Shown: positions 18,713 through 27,199, counted from the stretch's first letter. The stretch: 64,000 nucleotides of DNA from an uncultured Acidobacteriota bacterium (GCA_902826455.1 CADEEV010000004.1:115431-179430); one strand, 5' to 3'. Program-made: numbers and translations. Notes: generated by a model from the sequence alone, not told the origin.

Positions 18713-19593
18713 GCTCGCCGGCCCTGGCGGCGCGCCGGAGCTTCGCCACCGACTACGCCGAGCTCACCAAGCCGCGCATCACGCTCATGGTGATGTTCAC
18801 GGCGCTCGTGGGCTACGTCATGGGGTCGCCGATCGGCGCCGTGTCCCTGCCCGGGCTCTTCGAGGCCCTGGCGGGAACCGGCCTGGTCGCGGCCGGCGCC
18901 AGCGTCCTCAACATGGTGCTCGAGCGCCGCACCGACGCCCTGATGCACCGGACGCGCGATCGGCCCTTGCCCGCGGGCCGCCTGCGAACGGCCGAGGCCC
19001 TCGGCTTCGGCCTCGCCCTCACCAGCCTGGGTCTAGCACTCCTCGCCTGGTTCTCGGGCACGCCGGCCGCGGGGGTCGCGCTGCTCACGTGGATCTCCTA
19101 CGTCTTCTTCTATACGCCGCTCAAGACGCGCACCTCGTTGTCCACGATCGTCGGGGCCTTTCCGGGAGCGCTGCCGCCGGTGATCGGCTGGGCGGCGGCC
19201 CGGGGCGGCGTGGATCCCGGCGCGTTCGTGCTGTTCGCCATCCTCTTCCTGTGGCAGATCCCGCACTTCCTCGCGATCGCCTGGATCTACCGCGAGGACT
19301 ATGCCCGGGGCGGCCTGCCCATGCTGCCCGTGGTGGATCCCGAGGGACGCATGACGGGTCGGCAGGCCGTCGCCAACAGCATCGCGCTGCTGCTCGTGAG
19401 CCTCGCCCCGGCAGCCGCGGGCATGGCCGGCCGCACGTATCTGCTGGGCGCCGCGATCCTGGGGCTGCTGCTGGCCGCAGCGGCGATCCGGGCCGCCGTG
19501 TTCCGGAGCCTCGCTTCGGCCCGCGTGCTCTTCCTCGCCTCGATCGTGTACCTGGCGGGGCTCAACGCCCTGCTGCTCGCCGACCGCCTCTAG
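18709..19593 (+). CDS. ctaB: Protohaem IX farnesyltransferase (haem O synthase)
   Basis: 294 residues with eight or nine membrane segments. The prenyltransferase motif NMVLERRTDALMHRTRDRPLP (given in part) and the second motif YTPLKTRTSLSTIVGAFPGALPP, both shared with CyoE/CtaB, are present. It adds a farnesyl group to protohaem, feeding CtaA. ATG within the ctaA stop (ATGA). The TAG stop shares CTAG with the stop of the convergent selenoprotein gene. Confidence 0.95.
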   Translation: MSSPALAARRSFATDYAELTKPRITLMVMFTALVGYVMGSPIGAVSLPGLFEALAGTGLVAAGASVLNMVLERRTDALMHRTRDRPLPAGRLRTAEALGFGLALTSLGLALLAWFSGTPAAGVALLTWISYVFFYTPLKTRTSLSTIVGAFPGALPPVIGWAAARGGVDPGAFVLFAILFLWQIPHFLAIAWIYREDYARGGLPMLPVVDPEGRMTGRQAVANSIALLLVSLAPAAAGMAGRTYLLGAAILGLLLAAAAIRAAVFRSLASARVLFLASIVYLAGLNALLLADRL

Positions 19594-21467
19594 CGCGCCG
19601 CCGCGGTCAACAGGCGATCGATGAGACGCTCCGCGTCGCCGTGGAGCGTGGGCGGCGCGCCGAAGTAGCTCGCGGCCGTGGCGCCGTCGGGCCCGAACAC
19701 GAACAGCGTCGGCACGGCGCTCACGTCGCCGAAGCTCCGCGCGATCTCGGGCGTGCCCAGGGCCCAACCGAAGGGCAGCGACAGCTCGGCCACGCGCCGC
19801 CGGACGTCGGCCTCCTCGGATTCGAAGGCGAGGGCCACGACGGCCACGCGATCCCCGTAGCGCTTCTTGAGCTCGCCGAGCCACGCGAGGGTGCCCTGAC
19901 AGGGCGGGCACCAGGTGGCCCAGAACTCCACGACGACCACACGGCCGGCCAGATCGGCCGTCGCGAGCGCCTTGCCGTCGAGATCCGTGATCGTGAGGAC
20001 CGGCAGACGCGGGAGCTCGCGGTCCGCTGGCGTGGCCGCGGCCTCCGCCTCGTCCCGCCGTCCGGCCAGCAGCAGGCCGATCATGCGCGACAAGTCGCCC
20101 TGGAACCGGTCGTAGCTCGCGGCAGTCTTCCACGGCGTGTAGCGGCCGTCGCCCGAGCCCTCGCCCTTGCCGTAGAAGCCGAAGTCCTTGGGTTTCGCGA
20201 CCAGCACGTCGTCCACGAAGATCGCCGGATAGCGCGTGACGCCGAAGCGCTTCGCGAGCGCCGAGTCCCCGTAGTTCTCCACCACGAAGCGTGCCCGGCC
20301 ACCGAACTCCTGCACGACGCCTTGAGCCAGCAGACCTGCTGGGTCGGACAGGTTTCAGGTATAGGGCCAGCGTACGAGCGTCACGGTCACGCTCGCCGCA
20401 GGCGCCGGAGGACGGATCGGAGCCGGCGCGAGGGCCTCGAAGTAGCGCGGCAGGATGCCCCCGACGATGGCGTTCGCGAGGGCCGGGGGCGCGCTCGCCG
20501 TCGCCTGCGCGAGATCCGCTCGGGCGTATTCGAGAAAGACGCGGCCGATCGTGGCGTCCACCGGGCTGGCGTCGAGCCGCGCCGCGAAGCTGCCGATCGC
20601 CGCCTTCAGCTCTAGCGGGTCGCGCGCGGACGCGTTCGGCCGGAGCGGCTCGAAGCGTTGAAGCGCGCTCAGGTAGCGCAGGAACGCGCCGTACCGTAGC
20701 CCGGCCGCGTCGAGCTCGAGGGCCTCCTTGAGCGCCGCGCTGGCGCTGATGAAGTCTCGGTGCCGCTCGATCGAGGCGGGCGGCTTGTAGGCCGCCAGCA
20801 GGTCGCGCTGCAGGGTCTCGAGCTCCGGACCCAGGCTCCGCAAGGGCGGCGGCGGCAGCGCCGTGGGCATCGACAGGCGCTTGCAGAACGCGGCGAACTC
20901 GCGCTGCGCCTGGGCGGCGCCGAGGTAGTAGAGGCCGGCGTCCGGCATCGTGTTCCGTCCGTACTCGAGGCTCGCCTCGTAGTAGACGCGCACCTGCGGC
21001 AGCGCCGCCTCCCCGATCGCGCGCACCGCAGCCGGCGTGACGCCGGCGAGCGCCGACGCGTCCGGGGGCGCGTCGAGAACGGGCCCCAGCCGCGTCCACT
21101 CCTTCTCGAAGAGCGCCTGGTCCTGGCGCTCGCCGGCGCTGCGCTCGGCCACGTACATCGCGGCGACGGCTCCTTCCTGGCCGCGCGCGAGACGCAGCAG
21201 CGCCAGGAGCGGATAGCCCGCGCGGCGCGCGTCCTCGGCCTGGACGAGCATGGGGCCGGAGGAGCCCTTCACGTCGGTGGTGATCTCGTCCGTTGCGGTG
21301 CTCGCGTCGAGGAACGCGCGTAGTCGCGCGATCTCCGCGGCGACGACGCTCTCTTTTTCGAAGCCGGATCCGGCGTCGATGCCGGCCGCCGAGGCCGACA
21401 CGAGAAGGGCGAGGGCGACCGCGCCAGGCCCGGCGAATCGCGAGCGCATCGACATCGCCCGGAGCAT
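19590..21467 (-). CDS. Predicted selenoprotein: exported protein with Sec-containing thioredoxin-like domain and TlpA-type thioredoxin domain
   Basis: One frame runs from the ATG at 21467 (alternatives 21455, 21449) to the TAG at 19590, broken only by a TGA at 20357-20355, read here as selenocysteine 371 of 625. Layout: signal peptide (~30 residues); an alpha-helical domain of unknown family (~35-350); a thioredoxin-like domain with strand SVTVTLVRWPYT, then U-N-L-S (UxxS), then RFVVENYG, FGVTRYPAIFVDD; a linker; and a TlpA/ResA-like domain with WCPPC at 519-523 and a cis-Pro stretch DVSAVPTLFVF. UxxS sits at the usual thioredoxin active-site position. A SECIS hairpin follows the UGA. It is divergent from coxB and convergent with ctaB, so a thiol or selenol role in oxidase assembly is plausible. 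The alternative is two genes or a nonsense mutation; the SECIS match makes that less likely. Confidence 0.85.
20324..20345 (-). promoter_or_regulatory. Bacterial SECIS element
   Basis: In the minus-strand mRNA the UGA is followed by 18 nt and then GGU. CCAGCA pairs with UGCUGG around a GGUC loop; one C-C mismatch and two more pairs (G-C, A-U) extend the stem. The apical decamer GCAGGUCUGC and the 18-nt distance equal those I recall for E. coli fdhF, where SelB binds the loop. It lies inside the coding sequence, as expected for bacterial SECIS elements. Confidence 0.88.
20355..20357 (-). other. In-frame UGA, predicted selenocysteine codon
   Basis: TGA between Thr370 (WPYT) and Asn372 (NLSD) of the 19590-21467 gene. 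The codons on both sides give continuous thioredoxin-fold sequence. The true stop of this gene is TAG. The nearest downstream in-frame start (GTG at 20315) has no ribosome binding site and would begin inside the first thioredoxin helix. Confidence 0.85.
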
Positions 21468-21518
21468 CCCACGGATCGGCGTTAAAGGGGTTGAACTCGC
21501 GCGCGTGCCTCCAAACCC

Positions 21519-21548
21519 TTGACGCGCCTCGGAGTCCTGCGGTAAGGT
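21519..21548 (+). promoter_or_regulatory. Possible promoter of the cox operon
   Basis: TTGACG at 21519-21524 and TAAGGT at 21543-21548, 18 nt apart, in the 137-bp gap between the divergent selenoprotein and coxB genes. The leader would carry a purine-rich GGAGGGCAGGG before the coxB ATG. The -10 match is modest. Confidence 0.4.
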
Positions 21549-21604
21549 TCGCCGCGAAATCCGACCGCAGACAACTTCGAAGACCCCGGTCTTGGAGGGC
21601 AGGG

Positions 21605-22399
21605 ATGGCCAAACTGCAGGGCCTCTTGTTCGGGCTGGCAACGCTCGTCCTGGTGGTGGTCGCGACCGCCTTCTTCGCGAAGGAGTGGCTGCCTCCCCTC
21701 AAGTCGGACCGGATCGCCATCGATCACGGCATCGCCGTCACGCTCCTCGTGACCGGCCTGGTCTTCATCGCGACCAACCTGCTGCTCGCGTTCTTCGCGT
21801 GGCGCTACCAGGACGCGCCGGGCGCCACCGCGGCGTACTGGCACCACAACGCGAAGCTCGAGTGGATCTGGACCCTGGTCACGGCCGCGATCATGTTCGG
21901 CTTCCTCTTCAACGCCCTCGCGATGTGGGGACAGCTGCAGAAGGCGCCGCCGGCCGACGCGATGCTCGTCGAGGTCGTCGGTCAGCAGTTCGCGTGGAAC
22001 GTGCGCTACCCCGGCAAGGACGGGATCTTCGGCCGGACCGATGCCAAGCTCGTCGACCCCGGCAACCTGAACTTCATCGGCCTCGACAAGACCGATCCCA
22101 ACGCGGCCGACGACGTGATCATGCCGCAGAACCAGCTGTACCTGCCCGAGGGACTGCCGGTGCGCGTGCGGATCCGGTCCCTCGACGTGATCCACAGCTT
22201 CTTCCTGCCCAACTTCCGCGTGAAGCAGGACGCGATGCCCGGGATGGCGGTCGAGACCTGGTTCACGCCGAAGGTCGCCGGGGACTACGAGATCGCCTGC
22301 GCCGAGCACTGCGGCCTCGGTCACTACCGCATGCGCGGCCAGCTCCACGTCGTGAAACCCGACGGTTTCGACGCGGCGGTCGCCGCGGCACTGGAATAG
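21605..22399 (+). CDS. coxB: Cytochrome c oxidase subunit II (CuA)
   Basis: 264 residues with two N-terminal membrane helices and a cupredoxin domain. The binuclear CuA ligands are clear: His in VIHSFFLPNFRVKQD, and C-x3-C-x3-H-x2-M in CAEHCGLGHYRM. There is no fused cytochrome c domain at the C-terminus, unlike caa3 subunit II, so electrons must come from a separate donor. ATG with GGGCAGGG just upstream. First gene of the main cox operon. Confidence 0.95.
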   Translation: MAKLQGLLFGLATLVLVVVATAFFAKEWLPPLKSDRIAIDHGIAVTLLVTGLVFIATNLLLAFFAWRYQDAPGATAAYWHHNAKLEWIWTLVTAAIMFGFLFNALAMWGQLQKAPPADAMLVEVVGQQFAWNVRYPGKDGIFGRTDAKLVDPGNLNFIGLDKTDPNAADDVIMPQNQLYLPEGLPVRVRIRSLDVIHSFFLPNFRVKQDAMPGMAVETWFTPKVAGDYEIACAEHCGLGHYRMRGQLHVVKPDGFDAAVAAALE

Positions 22400-22412
22400 G
22401 AGGCGCGACTTC

Positions 22413-24206
22413 ATGGCTCACGCCGAGACACACGCCGCCGAAGCACACGGCCACGCAGACCACGCCCCGCAGTCCTTCATCTGGAAGTACGTCTTCAGCA
22501 AGGACCACAAGGTCATCGGCATCCAGTACTACGTGACGGCCATGTTCATGGCGCTCATCGCCGGGCTGCTCGCCATGACCATCCGGCTGCAGCTGGCCTG
22601 GCCCGAGAAGACCTTCCCGTCCCTGAACTTCCTCACTAAGGGCTACACCGACGGCGTCATGAACCCCGAGTTCTACGCCATGCTGTTCACGATGCACGGC
22701 ACCATCATGGTGTTCTTCGTGCTCTCCACGGCGCCCGTGTCCGGCTTCGGCAACATGCTGATCCCGCTGCAGGTGGGCGCTCGCGACATGGCCTTCCCCT
22801 TCCTCAACGGCCTGTCCTTCTGGACCTTCCTGCCGGGCTGCATCGTGATCCTCAGTTCCTTCTTCGTGGGGGCCGGGGCCGCGGCGGGCGGCTGGACCTC
22901 GTATCCGCCGCTCTCCGCCCTGCGGAGCGCCGTGCCCGGTTCGGAGATGGGCCAGACGCTGTGGATCATCGGCATGGTCTTCTTCATCGCGTCCTTCACG
23001 ATGGGCGGCCTCAACTTCGTCACGACCATCCTGAACATGCGGACGAAGGGCCTGTCGATGATGCGCATGCCCATGACGCTGTGGGCGATGTTCCTGGTCG
23101 CGGTCCTCGGCCTGCTCTCGTTCCCGGCCCTCACGGCCGCGAGCCTCATGCTGCTCTTCGACCGGCATTTCGGGACGAGCTTCTTCATCCCCAGCGGGCT
23201 CGTGCTCTCGGGCCAGGTCGTGAACCACCAGGGTGGCTCGCCGCTGCTGTGGCAGCACCTCTTCTGGTTCCTCGGCCACCCCGAGGTCTACATCCTGATG
23301 CTGCCCGCCCTGGGCTTCACGTCCGACATCATGGTGGCCTTCTGCCGGAAGCCGATCTTCGGCTACAAGGCCATGGTCGGCGCGATGCTCGCGATCTCGG
23401 GCCTCAGCTTCGTGGTCTGGGGCCATCACATGTTCGTGTCGGGCATGAGCCCCTACCTCGGCATGGCCTTCGCCGTGGGCACGATGCTGATCGCGGTGCC
23501 GTCCGCGGTGAAGACCTTCAACTGGCTCGCGACGCTGTGGCGCTCCCGCATCATCTTCAAGACACCGATGCTGTGGGCCATGGGCGTCGTGTCGCTGTTC
23601 ATCAGCGGCGGCCTCTCGGGGATCTGGCTGGGCCAGACGGCCCTCGACATCCACTTCCACGACACCTACTTCGTCGTGGCCCACTTCCACCTGATCATGG
23701 CCGGCGCCGCGCTGTTCGGCGTCTTCGGCGCGACCGCGTTCTGGTTCCCGAAGATGTTCGGCCGGATGATGAACGACACCCTGGGCAAGATCCACTTCTG
23801 GTTCACGTTCCTCGCCTACTACTGCACGTTCTTCCCGATGCACTACATCGGGCTGGCCGGTCACATGCGGCGCATCTACGATCCCTACCAGTACGAGTTC
23901 CTGAAGAACCTGCAGCCCATCAACCAGTTCATCACGATCAGCGCGTTCATCCTGGGCGCCTCGCAGATCCTGTTCTTCATCAACTACTTCTGGAGCGCGT
24001 TCCGCGGCGAGAAGGCCACGGACAACCCCTGGAACGCGGCCGGCCTCGAATGGACGACGCCCTCGCCGCCGGGCCACGGCAACTGGCCGGGCGAGATCCC
24101 CGAGGTGCACCGCTGGCCGTTCGACTACAGCGTGCCCGGCGCCGAGAAGGATTTCGTGCTGCAGACGGATCCGGCGCCGATCGGCGACAAGGCCGGGAGC
24201 CACTGA
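22413..24206 (+). CDS. coxA: Cytochrome c oxidase subunit I
   Basis: 597 residues, 12 or more membrane helices. Haem-copper ligands include the low-spin haem His in TMHGTIMVFF, the CuB His/Tyr region GHPEVYILMLPALGF, the two CuB His in WGHHMFVSGM, and the haem His pair in VVAHFHLIM. The Glu in GHPEVY marks an A1-type oxidase (D channel). It reduces oxygen to water and pumps protons. Strong ribosome binding site GGAGG. Followed at short spacing by the subunit III genes. Confidence 0.97.
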   Translation: MAHAETHAAEAHGHADHAPQSFIWKYVFSKDHKVIGIQYYVTAMFMALIAGLLAMTIRLQLAWPEKTFPSLNFLTKGYTDGVMNPEFYAMLFTMHGTIMVFFVLSTAPVSGFGNMLIPLQVGARDMAFPFLNGLSFWTFLPGCIVILSSFFVGAGAAAGGWTSYPPLSALRSAVPGSEMGQTLWIIGMVFFIASFTMGGLNFVTTILNMRTKGLSMMRMPMTLWAMFLVAVLGLLSFPALTAASLMLLFDRHFGTSFFIPSGLVLSGQVVNHQGGSPLLWQHLFWFLGHPEVYILMLPALGFTSDIMVAFCRKPIFGYKAMVGAMLAISGLSFVVWGHHMFVSGMSPYLGMAFAVGTMLIAVPSAVKTFNWLATLWRSRIIFKTPMLWAMGVVSLFISGGLSGIWLGQTALDIHFHDTYFVVAHFHLIMAGAALFGVFGATAFWFPKMFGRMMNDTLGKIHFWFTFLAYYCTFFPMHYIGLAGHMRRIYDPYQYEFLKNLQPINQFITISAFILGASQILFFINYFWSAFRGEKATDNPWNAAGLEWTTPSPPGHGNWPGEIPEVHRWPFDYSVPGAEKDFVLQTDPAPIGDKAGSH

Positions 24207-24213
24207 GCTCCTG

Positions 24214-24846
24214 ATGGCCACTCCGGCCCTCGACGATCCGGGACTGCCGCCGGGACGCGGCTCCCTGCCGGCCCTCGCCGTCGTCGGACACGGCGGTGGC
24301 GGCGGCCGCGACAGCCAGGTGCGCTTCGACCCGACGCGCTTCGGGCTGTGGGCCTTCCTGGGCACCATCAGCATGCTGTTCATCGGCTTCACGAGCGCCT
24401 ACATGCTGCGGCGCGCGTCGGCCGACTGGGCTCCCATCGCGGCGCCGCCGATCCTGTGGCTCAACACGACGCTGCTCGCGCTGAGCAGCGTCGCCCTCGA
24501 AGCCGCACGCCAGCGCCTGCGGGCATGGAAGGTCACGGCCGCCCGCGGCTTCTTCGGTCTCGCGGGCGCCCTGGGCGCCGGCTTCGTGATCGGACAGTTC
24601 GGGGCCTGGCGCACGCTGCGGGCCCAGGGCGTGTTCCTCGCCACGAACCCCCACAGCTCCTTCTTCTACATGCTGACGGGCGTCCACGTCCTCCACCTCG
24701 CCGGCGGCCTCGTCTGGTTCCTGGCGATCGCGGCGCGCCTGCGCCGGCTGACGCCGGGCGACGACGCCCTCGGGTTGTTCGCGACGTACTGGCACTTCCT
24801 CGGCTTCGTCTGGGCCTACCTGCTCTTCGTGCTCTTCGTGTTGTGA
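24214..24846 (+). CDS. Cytochrome c oxidase subunit III-family protein (first copy)
   Basis: 210 residues with five predicted membrane helices and a Gly-rich N-terminal tail. The COX3 signature occurs at the end: FFYMLTGVHVLHLAGGLVWF and TYWHFLGFVWAYLLFVLF. This is the short bacterial subunit III that lacks the first two helices. It sits directly before a second subunit III gene, so the oxidase may contain two related subunits or the pair may divide the role. Confidence 0.88.
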   Translation: MATPALDDPGLPPGRGSLPALAVVGHGGGGGRDSQVRFDPTRFGLWAFLGTISMLFIGFTSAYMLRRASADWAPIAAPPILWLNTTLLALSSVALEAARQRLRAWKVTAARGFFGLAGALGAGFVIGQFGAWRTLRAQGVFLATNPHSSFFYMLTGVHVLHLAGGLVWFLAIAARLRRLTPGDDALGLFATYWHFLGFVWAYLLFVLFVL

Positions 24847-24853
24847 GGTGGCA

Positions 24854-25498
24854 ATGAGCGCTTCCCACGCGGTCTCCGCCGACGCCCACTGGGGCGGCGG
24901 GGTGTCGCCCTTCGCGGCCAGCTGGCAGAAGACGATGATGTGGATCTTCATCGTCACCGACGCGCTGCTCTTCTCGGCGCTGCTGTGCGGGTACGGCTAC
25001 CTGCGCATGATCAGCCCGGTGCCCTGGCCCGAGACCACCGAGGTCTTCAGCATCCCGTTCATCGCCTTCATGACGTTCGTGCTGATCACGTCCAGCATGT
25101 TCATGGGCACGGCGGTGACCGCGGCGCGCCTCGGGGACATGAAGAAGGCGCGCAACAACGTGGTGCTGACGATCCTGGGCGGCCTGGTCTTCCTCGGCTG
25201 CCAGGCCTACGAGTGGAGCCACATCATCCACGAAGGGGCGCGCCTCACCGGGGCGCTGCCCGGGAGCGAGCTCGCCCACCTCGGGGTGCCCCCGCAGTTC
25301 CCCTCGAGCTTCTTCCTGCTCACGGGCTTCCACGGCTCCCACGTGATCTCGGGGCTCGTCATCCTGATCATCACGGCGACCCGCACCTCGATGGGCAAGA
25401 CGCCGCCCCAGGGCGTCGAGATGGCGGGCCTGTACTGGCACTTCGTCGATCTCGTCTGGGTGTTCATCTTCACGCTGTTCTACCTGCTCCCGAGCTAG
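24854..25498 (+). CDS. coxC: Cytochrome c oxidase subunit III (second copy)
   Basis: 214 residues, five membrane helices, with SSFFLLTGFHGSHVISGLVIL and LYWHFVDLVWVFIFTLFYL, the canonical COX3 C-terminal motif. I chose ATG 24854, preceded by GAGGTGG, over the GTG six bases earlier. It stabilises subunit I and the proton path. Tightly packed between the other subunit III gene and the subunit IV gene. Confidence 0.92.
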   Translation: MSASHAVSADAHWGGGVSPFAASWQKTMMWIFIVTDALLFSALLCGYGYLRMISPVPWPETTEVFSIPFIAFMTFVLITSSMFMGTAVTAARLGDMKKARNNVVLTILGGLVFLGCQAYEWSHIIHEGARLTGALPGSELAHLGVPPQFPSSFFLLTGFHGSHVISGLVILIITATRTSMGKTPPQGVEMAGLYWHFVDLVWVFIFTLFYLLPS

Positions 25499-25507
25499 AG
25501 GTCAGGC

Positions 25508-25810
25508 ATGAGCGAGAACGCCTCCAATCCCTACAAGATCTACACGACGACGTGGATCGCGCTGCTGATCATCACCGTCGCGATGCTCGCGGCCGAGAAG
25601 TTCCACATGCCGCGCTGGTTCCTGGTGCTGTTCCTGCTCGCCTTCATGATGGTGAAGGCGATCATGATCGGCGGGAACTTCATGCACCTGCGCTACGAGC
25701 ACTCGCGCATCGCGTTCATGGTCTTCGTCGGCATCCTCGTGACCTCGCTGATCCTGTTCGCCTTCCTCACGCCCGAGGCGGCGAGCGTGCTCGCGAAGAC
25801 GCCTCGATGA
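25508..25810 (+). CDS. coxD: Cytochrome c oxidase subunit IV-like small membrane protein
   Basis: 100 residues, three membrane helices. The sequence MMVKAIMIGGNFMHLRYEHS is the conserved core of the bacterial subunit IV (prokaryotic COX4 / caa3 subunit IV) family. GAGGT lies five bases before the ATG. Its function is assembly or stability of the complex. Stop overlaps the next start (ATGA). Confidence 0.88.
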   Translation: MSENASNPYKIYTTTWIALLIITVAMLAAEKFHMPRWFLVLFLLAFMMVKAIMIGGNFMHLRYEHSRIAFMVFVGILVTSLILFAFLTPEAASVLAKTPR

Positions 25811-26097
25811 AGCGCTGGGCCGGCGTCGCGCTCGCCTGCGCCGCGCTGGCGCTCGTCGCGTCGCCGGCGGTCGCCCAGTGCGCGATGTGCAAGACGGCCC
25901 TCACCAACTCCTCGGAGGGTCAACGCATCGCCAACAACTTCAATCACGCGATCCTCGTGATGTTCGTTGCGCCCTACGCCGTCGCGGCGGTCTTCGTGGG
26001 CCTCGTCTTCCGTGGCAGAATCCGCAGCTGGCTCACGCAGCATGTCCCAGTCCTCTCCCGCTTCGCCGCCCCCGCACCGCTCCGCGCCGCTCCGTAG
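25807..26097 (+). CDS. Small exported membrane protein with CxxC motif, cox operon
   Basis: 96 residues. A signal peptide (ALALVASPAVAQ) is followed by CAMCKTALTNSSEGQRIANNFNHAILVMF and one membrane helix, then a basic tail. The C-x2-C next to the cleavage site could bind a metal or act in thiol exchange. I know no function for it; conservation inside aerobic oxidase clusters is a reason to suspect an assembly role (inference). ATGA coupling with coxD. Confidence 0.7.
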   Translation: MKRWAGVALACAALALVASPAVAQCAMCKTALTNSSEGQRIANNFNHAILVMFVAPYAVAAVFVGLVFRGRIRSWLTQHVPVLSRFAAPAPLRAAP

Positions 26098-26695
26098 CCT
26101 CGTGCTGCGGGGGCTCCTGGGGGCCCTGGCCGCAGCCGTCCTCGTCGCCGCGGTCGCCCTGCAAGCCCCCAAGACAGCCCCGCCGCCGGTGCTCGGCGCG
26201 TTGCCCGACTTCCGGCTCACGGCCCACGACGGCCGGCCGTTCACCCGCGACGGCGAGCGCGGCCGACCCTTCGTCGCCGACTTCATCTTCACCACCTGCG
26301 GAGGGATCTGCCCGGCGATGACCGCTCGCATGGCCCAGTTGCAGCACCGGCTCCCGGAGGGCGTCGCGATCGCGTCCTTCAGCGTCGACCCCGAGCACGA
26401 CACGCCCGAGGTGCTCGCGCGCTACGGCCGGGACTTCCAGGCCGGGCCGCGGTGGCGCTTCGTGACCGGCGAGCGCGACGCGCTCTACCGGCTCGCCACC
26501 GAGGGCTTCAAGCTCGCGGCCATGGAGGTTCCGCCGGGCGAGCGGCAGCCCGGAGGAGACGGACCGTTCGTCCACAGCTCCAAGTTCGTGCTCGTGGACG
26601 GTCAGGCCCGGGTCCGCGGTTACTACGACAGCGAGGACCGGGCGGCTCTCGAGGAGTTGCTCGCGGCCGCCGCGCAGATCGCGAAGGGCCTGTGA
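26042..26695 (+). CDS. SCO1/SenC-family copper chaperone
   Basis: 217 residues from ATG 26042, or 197 from GTG 26102, which would avoid a 56-base overlap with the previous gene. Membrane anchor, then a thioredoxin fold with the copper site TTCGGICP (C-x3-C) and the conserved His in FVHSSKFVLVD. SCO proteins deliver copper to CuA of subunit II. It ends in a GTGA overlap with the DUF420 gene. The selenoprotein with a TlpA domain 5 kb away could supply reducing power for it (inference). Confidence 0.92.
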   Translation: MSQSSPASPPPHRSAPLRSLVLRGLLGALAAAVLVAAVALQAPKTAPPPVLGALPDFRLTAHDGRPFTRDGERGRPFVADFIFTTCGGICPAMTARMAQLQHRLPEGVAIASFSVDPEHDTPEVLARYGRDFQAGPRWRFVTGERDALYRLATEGFKLAAMEVPPGERQPGGDGPFVHSSKFVLVDGQARVRGYYDSEDRAALEELLAAAAQIAKGL

Positions 26696-27105
26696 CGCTG
26701 CGCGACCTCCCCACCCTCAACGCGATCCTCAACGCCACCAGCGCCCTCTTCCTCTTCACGGGCTACTGGCTCATCCGCCGCGGTCGGCGCGAGGCCCACC
26801 GACGCGCGATGCTGGCGGCCCTCGCCTGCTCGGCGGTGTTCCTCGCGTCCTACCTCACCTACCACTTCCAGGTCGGATCCGTCCGCTTCCAGGGCCAGGG
26901 TCCGATCCGGACGGTGTACTTCGCCATCCTGATCACGCACACCGTGCTCGCCGTGGTGATCCTGCCGCTCGTCCTCGCGACGCTGACGCGAGCTCTCCAG
27001 CGCCGCTTCGAGGCCCACCGTCGCCTCGCGAGGATCACGTTCCCGCTCTGGGCCTACGTGTCCGTGACCGGCGTCGTCGTGTACTGGATGCTCTACCGGA
27101 TGTAG
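26692..27105 (+). CDS. DUF420-family membrane protein (YozB/CtaM-like)
   Basis: 137 residues with four membrane helices. DLPTLNAILNATSALFLFTGYWLIRRGRREAHRRAM and HTVLAVVILPLVLATL are typical of the DUF420 family (quoted in short parts), found in oxidase clusters; the CtaM member is needed for aa3-type oxidase in staphylococci. GTG start coupled to the SCO gene. Last gene of the cox operon. Confidence 0.88.
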   Translation: MTLRDLPTLNAILNATSALFLFTGYWLIRRGRREAHRRAMLAALACSAVFLASYLTYHFQVGSVRFQGQGPIRTVYFAILITHTVLAVVILPLVLATLTRALQRRFEAHRRLARITFPLWAYVSVTGVVVYWMLYRM

Positions 27106-27182
27106 GACAACGGCGTCCTGCCGCGAGGCCGTCCACATCGCGCAAGGCGCACGCTGTCAGGGACATAGAGCGGCATACGTCG

Positions 27183-27191
27183 TGCTAGCAT
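27183..27191 (+). promoter_or_regulatory. Extended -10 box, near-leaderless transcript of the 27200 gene
   Basis: TGC followed by TAGCAT, an extended -10. The hexamer ends 8 nt before the ATG at 27200, so the transcript start is expected about 2 nt before the start codon. This supports ATG 27200 over an upstream GTG at 27182. Confidence 0.45.
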
Positions 27192-27199
27192 CGACTCTC

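Noticed and set aside
19590..20315. A separate thioredoxin gene starting at GTG 20315
   Set aside because: No ribosome binding site, starts inside a thioredoxin helix, and shares frame with the upstream gene through a UGA followed by a SECIS hairpin.
24848..24853. GTG start for the second subunit III gene
   Set aside because: The ATG six bases later has the GAGGTGG sequence at a workable distance; the GTG has no site.
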